DNA of 6,130 bases from NCBI GenBank assembly GCA_902803695.1, contig CADCQX010000124.1, positions 1 to 6,130 on the forward strand. Direction: 5' to 3'. The notes under the pieces are model-generated. The model made no database searches, was not told the origin of the DNA, and saw only the letters and a program-made list of their open reading frames with translations. This document shows positions 1 through 5,182 of this stretch, in pieces. The first letter of the stretch is position 1; every line of letters starts with the position of its first letter. Origin of the DNA: Oscillospiraceae bacterium (lineage in GTDB: Bacteria > Bacillota > Clostridia > Saccharofermentanales > Saccharofermentanaceae). The position numbers were made by a program, and so were the translations under genes.

Positions 1-307
1 CTTCAGTTTCGTAGCCAAGGACGGTGATAAGATCGTCGGAACCATTAACGGACACTCGTACTACAATTCGGTCAATATCTCCGATCTTATCGTGTCTGAG
101 GAGTATAGAGGCAAGGATATAGGAACCATGCTCGTCAAAAGGGTCGAGGACGAATACCGCGGCAGGAATATGGAATATATCTGCCTTACCACTTATGCTT
201 TTCAGGCATGTGAGTTTTATCGAAAACTCGGGTACGAAGTCGAGTATGTAAGAAAGAGCAAGAACGAGAAACTTACAAAGTATTTTCTGATCAAATATGA
301 TATCTGA
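1..307 (+). CDS. GNAT-family N-acetyltransferase, 3' part only
   Basis: This is the C-terminal part (101 residues) of a GNAT acyl-CoA N-acetyltransferase; the start lies left of the window. The frame is open from base 2 to the TGA at 305-307. The visible protein holds beta-4 (around residues 23-31, SVNISDLIV), followed by the acetyl-CoA pyrophosphate-binding loop YRGKDIGTML at about 35-44. It ends with the motif-B region, where Y65-AFQACEFYRKLGYE is the typical 'A..FY.k.GF' signature. In the Q/R-x-x-G-x-G/A loop the first glycine is Asp (R-G-K-D-I-G), a variation I believe occurs in some GNAT groups. A GTG at 92 could be read as a start, but it sits in beta-4 just before the cofactor loop, so it is internal. 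The acceptor substrate cannot be told. The gene converges on the carboxyltransferase operon, and its stop lies just before that operon's terminator. Family is confident, function unknown. Confidence 0.88.
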   Translation, partial: FSFVAKDGDKIVGTINGHSYYNSVNISDLIVSEEYRGKDIGTMLVKRVEDEYRGRNMEYICLTTYAFQACEFYRKLGYEVEYVRKSKNEKLTKYFLIKYDI

Positions 308-308
308 G

Positions 309-346
309 AAAAAAAGAGAGAACGCCTCAATGAGACGTTCTCTCTT
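309..346 (-). terminator. Rho-independent terminator of the carboxyltransferase operon
   Basis: A perfect 11-bp stem pairs 314-324 (AAGAGAGAACG) with 336-346 (CGTTCTCTCTT). After one mismatch it continues with three more pairs (326-328 with 332-334) around an AAT loop. On the minus strand the stem is followed by seven T (plus-strand A at 309-315), the classical intrinsic terminator layout. It lies about 22 nt past the TAA (369-371) that ends the minus-strand operon. On the plus strand the hairpin is followed only by AAGTTATTTG, a weak T-tract, so it may stop GNAT transcripts poorly. Confidence 0.9.
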
Positions 347-368
347 AAGTTATTTGCCCGAAGTTAGA

Positions 369-1760
369 TTACTGTCCATCCCACTCGACTTCGATCTCAT
401 GTACGATCAAGTCATCGCGGCGCTTGATGAATTCAGGAGCAACCTGCGGGAACAGGGCGCAGCTCAAAAGATCCTCTTCTGTCTTGCAGATGTCGCCGTA
501 CTCGGCACGGATCTTATCCATCTCAGGTTCGATGAGATCGGCAGGGCGGCATGAGATAACTTCCTCATCACCGATAGCCATCTTACGAACTTCTTCGTTT
601 ACCTTACCAGGGAGCTGACCGTACTCACCCTTGAGAAGTCCCTTGGACTCTTTGGTGAAGGATTTGTAGCGTCCCATAAGTACATTAAGCACAGCCTGTG
701 ATCCTACGATCTGGCTTGTAGGAGTTACGAGCGGCGGGTAGCCGAAGTCTTCTCTTACACGCGGTACTTCCTTCAAAACTTCCTCATAGCGGTCTTCGGC
801 GTTAGCCTGCTTGAGCTGTGAGATGAGGTTTGAGAGCATTCCTCCCGGTACCTGATAAAGAAGTGTCTTAGGATCTACTCTGAGAACCTTGGAGCTGATG
901 AGCTTTTCAGCTTCCATCTTATCTGCAACCGTTCTGAAGTGAGCAGCTGCCTTGCTTAATTTCTCGAGGTCGAGACCCGTGTCTCTTGGTGTGCCCTGCA
1001 AAGCAGCAACCATGGACTCGGTACCCGGCTGTGATGTTCCGTTGGCAAAAGGTGAGAGTGCGCAGTCGATAATATCTACGCCTGCCATTGCAGCTGCCAT
1101 GTAGACCATGGAACCCGTACCTGTCGTGTTATGTGTATGAAGGTGAACAGGAACCTTGACTGCAGCCTTGATCTTTTCAACCAGTGAATATGCATCCTTC
1201 GGAAGAAGGAGGTTAGCCATATCCTTGATACAGATCGTATCTGCTCCCATTGCCTCGAGCTCGAGAGCTTTGTTTACGAAGTACTGCTCGTCATGTACAG
1301 GGCTTGTTGTATAGCTCAATGCAGCCTCAACGATACCGCCGTACTTTTTAACGCTCTTTATGGAAGCTTCCATATTTCTTGTATCATTCAATGCATCGAA
1401 AATACGTACAACATCGATACCGTTTTCGATAGCCTTCTTACAGAAAGCGTCGACTACATCATCACCGTAGTGTCTGTAGCCCAAAAGATTCTGACCACGA
1501 AGGAGCATCTGAAGCTTGGTGTTAGGCATTGCCTTACGAAGCTTACGGAGTCTCTCCCACGGATCCTCATCCAAAAATCTCATGCATGCGTCGAAAGTGG
1601 CGCCGCCCCAGCACTCTACGGACCAGTAGCCCATGGAGTCAAGAAGCTCACATGCAGGGAGCATGTCCTCCAGGCGCATACGTGTAGCTGCGTGGGACTG
1701 ATGGGAGTCACGGAGGATCGTGTCAGTAATGTTTAATTTTCCACCATTAAAATCCAGCAA
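369..1760 (-). CDS. oadA: 5S/OadA-type oxaloacetate/pyruvate carboxyltransferase subunit
   Basis: This 463-residue protein has the carboxyltransferase domain shared by oxaloacetate decarboxylase alpha, pyruvate carboxylase subunit B and the transcarboxylase 5S subunit. Such enzymes move CO2 between oxaloacetate/pyruvate and carboxybiotin at a divalent-metal site in a TIM barrel. Visible motifs are TILRDSHQS at 14-22 (metal ligand D18), LLRGQNLLGYR at 86-96, the KDM lysine K179 that becomes carbamylated in the family, and HLHTHNTTG at 206-214 (metal ligands in H-T-H). The PYC/OadA conserved domain follows from about 290 to 460. There is no fused biotin domain at the C-terminus, unlike OadA proteins of about 590 aa; the carrier is the separate gene just upstream. 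The start is TTG at 1758-1760: a GGAGG inside the last codons of the carrier gene lies 9 nt before it, and the next in-frame ATG (residue 28) falls past the RDSHQS motif. Only 4 nt separate it from the carrier stop, so translation is probably coupled. Last gene of the operon, followed by the terminator. In this context I infer a transcarboxylase 5S role; the alternative is a decarboxylase subunit pairing with an OadB encoded elsewhere. Confidence 0.93.
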   Translation of the reverse strand: MLDFNGGKLNITDTILRDSHQSHAATRMRLEDMLPACELLDSMGYWSVECWGGATFDACMRFLDEDPWERLRKLRKAMPNTKLQMLLRGQNLLGYRHYGDDVVDAFCKKAIENGIDVVRIFDALNDTRNMEASIKSVKKYGGIVEAALSYTTSPVHDEQYFVNKALELEAMGADTICIKDMANLLLPKDAYSLVEKIKAAVKVPVHLHTHNTTGTGSMVYMAAAMAGVDIIDCALSPFANGTSQPGTESMVAALQGTPRDTGLDLEKLSKAAAHFRTVADKMEAEKLISSKVLRVDPKTLLYQVPGGMLSNLISQLKQANAEDRYEEVLKEVPRVREDFGYPPLVTPTSQIVGSQAVLNVLMGRYKSFTKESKGLLKGEYGQLPGKVNEEVRKMAIGDEEVISCRPADLIEPEMDKIRAEYGDICKTEEDLLSCALFPQVAPEFIKRRDDLIVHEIEVEWDGQ

Positions 1761-1764
1761 AGTT

Positions 1765-2172
1765 TTATCCCTCCGGCTCTAATTCAAACAATACGACTCC
1801 GCCAGGAACTGCCTGACCTTCAGCGACCTGGATATCCTTGAGCTTACCTGCACGTGGTGCGGTGATCTCGTTTTCCATCTTCATAGCCTCGAGTACGAGA
1901 ACTGTCTCGCCCTCTTTGACTTCATCGCCTGCTGCTTTAAGTACCTTAACGACTGTGCCCGGCATCGGGCTGACTACTGTGTCGCTGTTAACGTGTGTCT
2001 TAACGTCAACCTGTGGATCGATGACTCTTACAACAGGGTCATTGTTTGGTGCTTTCTTAGGATTTGCAGGGATCGTAGCGCCTCTGTGAGCACCTGCTAC
2101 AGGCTGCTCGTCCATAAGCTCGATCTCCATCTCGTATGTCTTACCATTCATGCTGATACGATATTTGCTCAT
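1765..2172 (-). CDS. Biotin carboxyl carrier protein, 1.3S/MmdC type
   Basis: A 135-residue biotin carrier that would shuttle the carboxyl group between the two carboxyltransferases of this operon. The N-terminus, MSKYRISMNGKTYEMEIE, is the leader typical of the transcarboxylase 1.3S, MmdC and OadA carrier group. A Pro/Ala/Asn-rich flexible linker covers about residues 22-60. The biotinyl domain runs from about 66 to 132: SPMPGTVVKVLKAAGDEVKEG, then the biotinylation motif EAMKMENEI at 95-103 with biotin on K98, then APRAGKLKDIQVAEGQAV. It has no membrane segment. The ATG has an AGGAG 9 nt upstream (about 2182-2186) and starts 4 nt after the stop of the small upstream gene. The length is close to that of other carriers of this class. 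No biotin carboxylase gene is adjacent, so carboxylation by ATP is not the obvious route here. Attachment would need a biotin protein ligase encoded elsewhere. Confidence 0.95.
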   Translation of the reverse strand: MSKYRISMNGKTYEMEIELMDEQPVAGAHRGATIPANPKKAPNNDPVVRVIDPQVDVKTHVNSDTVVSPMPGTVVKVLKAAGDEVKEGETVLVLEAMKMENEITAPRAGKLKDIQVAEGQAVPGGVVLFELEPEG

Positions 2173-2176
2173 ATTA

Positions 2177-2347
2177 TTATTCTCCTAACTGATATTTCCT
2201 GTACACGATCGAATGATCTTCGATATATTTCTCGAGAGCGCTCTTTTCAACTTCCTTGAAAGAAACAACTCTGATCCTCTTTAGATCGGTATTGAGTTCT
2301 TCGGCCACTGCGGCAACAGCCATGGCAACGATCTGATCTTTTTCCAT
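2177..2347 (-). CDS. Small MmdE/OadG-C-terminus-like subunit (56 aa)
   Basis: This short gene fills the gap between the carboxyltransferase and the biotin carrier. From ATG at 2345-2347 it reads MEKDQIVAMAVAAVAEEL, continues NTDLKRIRVVSFKEVEKSAL, and ends YRKYQLGE before TAA at 2177-2179. The pattern 'xIVAxAxAAVAxEL...LKRIRVVSF' resembles the soluble C-terminal segment of OadG/MmdD subunits ('ELVAVIAAAIA...VVRSIRR'). It also resembles the 55-aa epsilon subunit MmdE of the Veillonella methylmalonyl-CoA decarboxylase, which in known operons also follows mmdA. The transmembrane helix and Pro/Ala linker of OadG/MmdD are absent, so it is probably cytosolic and may help assemble carrier and carboxyltransferase (inference). 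A GAGG lies 9 nt before this ATG, the same spacing as for the next two genes. An in-frame ATG two codons earlier (2351-2353) has only 3 nt of spacing and is less likely. The gene starts 11 nt after the mmdA stop and ends 4 nt before the carrier start. That it is a real gene is fairly sure; homology is judged by eye. Confidence 0.82.
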   Translation of the reverse strand: MEKDQIVAMAVAAVAEELNTDLKRIRVVSFKEVEKSALEKYIEDHSIVYRKYQLGE

Positions 2348-2358
2348 AGCCATTTACC

Positions 2359-3903
2359 TCACAAAGGAATGTTTCCGTGCTTCTTGAACGGGTTGACCTT
2401 CTTCTTGGTCTCCAGCATCCTGAAAGCGGAAACGATCTTGCTTCTTGTCTCTGAAGGGAAGATGACCTCATCGACATAACCGTGCTCGGCAGCGATGTAA
2501 GGATTCATGAACTTCGTGTTGTATTCTTCGAGAAGTTCCTTCTTCTTTGCAGCAGGATCCTCGGCATTCTTTATAGCCTTACGTCCGATGATGGAAACGG
2601 CACCTGCCGCACCCATAACTGCGAGCTCAGCGATCGGCCATGCATAAACGATATCTGCGCCGATACCCTTACTGTTCATTGCAATATAAGCTCCGCCGTA
2701 TGCCTTACGCATAACTACGCTGATCTTCGGAACTGTTGCCTCAGAATAAGCGTAAAGAAGCTTAGCGCCGTGTCTGATGATACCGTTATGCTCCTGCTGG
2801 CTTCCCGGAAGGAATGCAGGTACGTCAACGAGCGTAAGGATCGGGATATTGAAACAGTCACAGAAACGGATGAATCTCGCACCCTTATCGGAGGCATTGA
2901 TCTCGAGAGATCCTGCCATTACCTTACTCTGGTTAGCTACGATACCGATGGTCTTGCCTTCAAGTCTTGCAAAACCGATAACGATGTTTTGTGCGAAGTG
3001 TGGCTGGATCTCAAAGAAGCTGCCCTCATCAACGAATGTGTGGATAACATCCTTAACATCGTAGGACTGCTTAGCGTTGTCCGGAACGATATTCTCAAGA
3101 TCTGCGCTTCTGTCGATCTCACGGCCCGGAACTACCATGGACTTGTCCATGTTGTTCTGAGGAAGATATCCGAGGAGCTCTCTTACACCGTTAAGGCAGG
3201 AGAGATCATCTTTATATTCGAAATGTGCGACACCGCTCTTGGAGTTGTGTACATAAGCTCCGCCCAGGTCCTCGGAGGAGATCTCTTCACCTGTAACCGA
3301 ACGAACGACGTCAGGTCCCGTGATGAACATCTGAGCGTTCTTCTCGGTCATGAAGATAAAATCTGCGATAGCAGGGGAGTAGCATGCACCGCCTGCGCAA
3401 GGTCCCAGGATAACCGAGATCTGAGGGATAACGCCTGAAGCGATGGTGTTTCTGTAGAAGATACCTGCATAACCTGCAAGGCTGTCTATGCCTTCTTCGA
3501 TACGGGCTCCGCCGCTGTCGTTAACGAAGACCATAGGTGCCTTCATGTCCATTGCCTTATCCATGATGTTGCAGATCTTCATGCCCTGGGCTTCACCCAA
3601 AGCACCGCCTCCGACCGTGAAGTCCTGAGATGCAACGAATACCGTGCGACCGTGAACGAGACCGTATCCTGTTACAACACCGTCACCCGGCTTTTTCTTC
3701 TTTTCCATATCGAAATCGGTGGCTCTCGAAGTAACCATATCGTTTACTTCAACGAAAGTTCCGTCATCGAAAAGTGCTTCGACTCTCTCTCTGGCAGTGA
3801 GCTTCTCGCGCGAATGTTGCTTGGCGATATAGTCCTCGCCGCCGCCCATTGCGACCTTGGCCCGCCTGTCTTTCAGTTCATCGAAATATGCAGCGTCCCA
3901 CAT
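2359..3903 (-). CDS. mmdA: Acyl-CoA carboxyltransferase, MmdA / transcarboxylase 12S type
   Basis: A 514-residue member of the biotin-dependent acyl-CoA carboxyltransferase (crotonase fold, tandem N and C domains) family. These enzymes exchange CO2 between carboxybiotin and an acyl-CoA such as propionyl-CoA/methylmalonyl-CoA. The start region has REKLTARERVEALFDDGTF at 32-50. The first oxyanion loop is GPCAGGACYSPAIADF at 167-182 and the second is RKAYGGAYIAMNSK at 399-412. SGGARIEEG at 130-138, LPGSQQEHNGIIRHGAK at 365-381 and the terminal KKHGNIPL are also family hallmarks. Length is normal. Residue 407, just after AYGGAY, is Ile; the matching position is Asp in actinobacterial propionyl-CoA carboxylase PccB and Ile in acetyl-CoA-using AccB (from memory). 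Acyl specificity therefore cannot be fixed from sequence. The ATG at 3901-3903 follows AGAGG by 7 nt. First gene of the four-gene operon, preceded by a candidate promoter with palindromes. Methylmalonyl-CoA decarboxylase alpha is the main alternative, but no membrane beta subunit is present. Confidence 0.94.
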   Translation of the reverse strand: MWDAAYFDELKDRRAKVAMGGGEDYIAKQHSREKLTARERVEALFDDGTFVEVNDMVTSRATDFDMEKKKKPGDGVVTGYGLVHGRTVFVASQDFTVGGGALGEAQGMKICNIMDKAMDMKAPMVFVNDSGGARIEEGIDSLAGYAGIFYRNTIASGVIPQISVILGPCAGGACYSPAIADFIFMTEKNAQMFITGPDVVRSVTGEEISSEDLGGAYVHNSKSGVAHFEYKDDLSCLNGVRELLGYLPQNNMDKSMVVPGREIDRSADLENIVPDNAKQSYDVKDVIHTFVDEGSFFEIQPHFAQNIVIGFARLEGKTIGIVANQSKVMAGSLEINASDKGARFIRFCDCFNIPILTLVDVPAFLPGSQQEHNGIIRHGAKLLYAYSEATVPKISVVMRKAYGGAYIAMNSKGIGADIVYAWPIAELAVMGAAGAVSIIGRKAIKNAEDPAAKKKELLEEYNTKFMNPYIAAEHGYVDEVIFPSETRSKIVSAFRMLETKKKVNPFKKHGNIPL

Positions 3904-3920
3904 AAAAATACCTCTTTGTG

Positions 3921-3956
3921 AAATAGTTTGATAATCAAAGTATATACCAACTATTT
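3921..3956. repeat. 8-bp inverted repeat flanking the operon -10 box
   Basis: AAATAGTT at 3921-3928 is exactly repeated in inverse orientation as AACTATTT at 3949-3956, with a 20-nt spacer that contains the -10 box. The arms overlap the edges of the two palindromes, so the region from 3921 to 3969 is a dense array of symmetric elements in about 50 bp. It has no T-tract and is not a terminator. Confidence 0.5.
3927..3939 (-). promoter_or_regulatory. Perfect 13-bp palindrome over the operon start, FabT-like operator candidate
   Basis: On the minus strand this reads TTTGATTATCAAA: two perfect 6-bp arms around one base. It lies just downstream of the proposed -10 box and over the predicted transcription start, where a bound repressor would block RNA polymerase. 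As I recall, the FabT operator of streptococci (MarR family, fatty-acid synthesis) is close to AGTTTGATTATCAAATT and has the same 13-bp core. The palindrome is seen directly; the regulator is inference. Confidence 0.55.
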
Positions 3957-3967
3957 AGTTTGCGCAA
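3939..3967 (-). promoter_or_regulatory. Candidate sigma-A promoter of the carboxyltransferase operon
   Basis: On the minus strand a -10 box TATACT (3939-3944, 5 of 6 to consensus) is preceded by exactly 17 nt and a weak -35 box TTGCGC (3962-3967, 3 of 6). Transcription would start near 3932, giving a leader of roughly 28 nt before the mmdA ATG. Palindromes cover both the -35 and the start site, so a regulated promoter is plausible. Confidence 0.5.
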
Positions 3968-3969
3968 AC
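3958..3969. promoter_or_regulatory. Perfect 12-bp palindrome GTTTGCGCAAAC
   Basis: A fully symmetric 12-mer centred between 3963 and 3964. It covers the proposed -35 box of the minus-strand operon. It shares the flank TAGTTTG (3956-3962) with the second palindrome (TAGTTTG at 3924-3930); the two copies are 32 bp apart, about three helical turns. A CG-centred operator of a LacI-type regulator, or a divergent half of the same operator class as the 3927 site, are both possible. Confidence 0.4.
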
Positions 3970-4073
3970 GAAAACATGGGCATAAATGGGGTAATCTATT
4001 AGCGATAATGAACAAGATAAAACGAAAATTTAAATATGTTCAGCAAAACGCATGTATATTCTGTCTTTTCAAG

Positions 4074-4102
4074 GTGACCAAAAAATATGATTGGTGTATA
4101 AT
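4074..4102 (+). promoter_or_regulatory. Candidate sigma-A promoter of the acyltransferase gene
   Basis: A perfect -10 box TATAAT at 4097-4102 is preceded by a 17-nt spacer and a -35 box GTGACC at 4074-4079 (4 of 6 to TTGACA). The predicted start near 4109 leaves a leader of about 23 nt that contains the AAAGGGG ribosome-binding site (4118-4124), which ends 7 nt before the ATG at 4132. It is divergent from the operon promoter, with start sites about 175 bp apart. Confidence 0.65.
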
Positions 4103-4131
4103 GCAGTGGGGATCGGGAAAGGGGAACATTT

Positions 4132-5115
4132 ATGAGGGAAAGGTATATAGGACCTGATATATACAGGATCTTTTGCTGCCTTGGTGTTTTGATTTTCCAT
4201 GTATTTTATGAACTTTTGCCTGCGGGAGGCGTTCCGGCTAAAGTAATGTATTACGGGGCAAGCTTTTGCGTGCCCGGCTTTTTTGTTTTAGGCGGATATC
4301 TTTTATCCAAAAGGAAAGAATTAACCGTTGAATATCTGGAAAAAAAGATTCTTAGTTTAGCATTAAAACTCTTCGGCTGGGTTGCTTTCTGGTGTCTGGT
4401 ATATTTTGCAATGACGGGCGAATTGCCGAATATAGTTGAACAGTATTTTCTGGGTATATCTTCCAATGGAATATTGCCGGTATCCTGGTTCTTGTTTGCT
4501 TATATAGTCTTGCTTATCCTGTCATATCCGTTATATTTCGGATTAAAGCACAAGTACTTAAAGTATGTTGTCTATGGAGTCGAGGTGATCCTTTTGGTTA
4601 TCCTTGCTTCGGGAATAGACAAAGCTTGGACAAAAAACAGACCTCAAGTTTTAGCGATCCACATGTATCTGGCGTATTTCCTGGCAGGGATGATCATATC
4701 AAAACTGGAAGAGATCATTCCTCAAAGATATAAGAAGATCATTTTTGCTATGGCGGTGACGAGTTGGGTATTGTCATCAGGTATATATTGGTACAGCGAG
4801 AAGATAATGCCTAGTCTGCCTGCCTATCATTATGGAACGTCATACTATTCAATCTGGCTCATAAGTTTCTTTGTAATGGTACTGTATTCCTCGAGATTGA
4901 ATTTTTCGGATAGAGTAAAGAACATACTGAAAAGGATTGCATCAAATACGTTTACGATCTATCTTGGTCACCTGCCGATAATCATGTTCTTCAGATACAT
5001 CATACCGCTGGATTATTTATGGATAGCCTTGGCGTATGTTGTTGTACTGTTTGTTGTGCTCAACGTATTTGCGGAAATTTCCAGAAAACTGCCGATAGTT
5101 CGAAAGATCGCATAA
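4132..5115 (+). CDS. Acyltransferase-3 family integral membrane protein (OafA/WecH-like)
   Basis: A 327-residue membrane protein with about ten predicted hydrophobic segments (near residues 13-30, 40-58, 76-95, 117-138, 145-163, 175-190, 203-220, 240-254, 272-291 and 295-316). This is the usual build of acyltransferase family 3, which O-acylates cell-surface sugars and other acceptors, taking acyl groups across the membrane. The family signature is visible: R12 and H23 in DIYRIFCCLGVLIFHVF (the R-x10-H pattern of helix 1), the glycine-rich GFFVLGGYLLSK at 49-60, PVSWFLFAY at 116-124, and TFTIYLGHLPIIMFF at 273-287. There is no fused SGNH domain. Its DNA differs from its neighbours: roughly half of the Ile codons are ATA and TTA leucines are common, whereas the operon and the dehydratase gene strongly prefer ATC. 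It has its own promoter and appears monocistronic, converging on the dehydratase gene. Acceptor and acyl donor are unknown; a sugar made by a neighbouring deoxysugar pathway is a guess from context. Confidence 0.9.
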   Translation: MRERYIGPDIYRIFCCLGVLIFHVFYELLPAGGVPAKVMYYGASFCVPGFFVLGGYLLSKRKELTVEYLEKKILSLALKLFGWVAFWCLVYFAMTGELPNIVEQYFLGISSNGILPVSWFLFAYIVLLILSYPLYFGLKHKYLKYVVYGVEVILLVILASGIDKAWTKNRPQVLAIHMYLAYFLAGMIISKLEEIIPQRYKKIIFAMAVTSWVLSSGIYWYSEKIMPSLPAYHYGTSYYSIWLISFFVMVLYSSRLNFSDRVKNILKRIASNTFTIYLGHLPIIMFFRYIIPLDYLWIALAYVVVLFVVLNVFAEISRKLPIVRKIA

Positions 5116-5182
5116 AGTAACATGTACGGCTTGTAAAATCAGAGTTTCGGAACAGGGTGCAAAGAACAGGAGATAACTTGCA
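5116..5182. other. Convergent intergenic gap without a clear terminator
   Basis: This 67-bp stretch lies between two converging stop codons. I find only short weak stems (for example GTT/AAC around TCGG) and no stem followed by a T-run on either strand. A 5-bp inverted repeat, ATGTC at 5187-5191 with GACAT at 5199-5203, falls inside the end of the dehydratase gene and has no T-tract. Confidence 0.5.

Noticed and set aside
92..307. GTG at 92 as the start of a complete 71-aa protein
   Set aside because: The same frame is open to the left edge and encodes GNAT beta-strand sequence just upstream, so this is an internal valine codon of a longer gene.
2247..2477. 76-codon minus-strand frame between mmdA and the biotin carrier
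   Set aside because: It overlaps the end of mmdA and most of the 56-aa gene out of frame, with Arg/Ser/Cys-rich sequence; the 56-aa frame has the better ribosome-binding site and family resemblance.
2482..3438. Long plus-strand open frame (318 codons) opposite the mmdA gene
   Set aside because: It is fully antisense to a clear carboxyltransferase gene, has a Cys/Ser/Arg-heavy composition without recognisable domains, and reflects the codon bias of the real gene.
369..3903. Reading the operon as a classical Na+-pumping oxaloacetate or methylmalonyl-CoA decarboxylase
   Set aside because: The membrane beta subunit and the membrane-anchored gamma/delta subunit are both absent from an operon that is complete from promoter to terminator; a pump would need an unlinked beta gene.
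3958..3969. Catabolite-repression (cre) site
   Set aside because: The palindrome has the central CG but its arms are TTT...AAA, the reverse of the cre pattern (AA..CG..TT), so it does not fit a CcpA site.
3960..4157. 65-codon plus-strand frame in the divergent control region, overlapping the acyltransferase start
   Set aside because: It covers both candidate promoters, overlaps the acyltransferase start in another frame, and is Lys/Arg/Cys-rich with no family resemblance.
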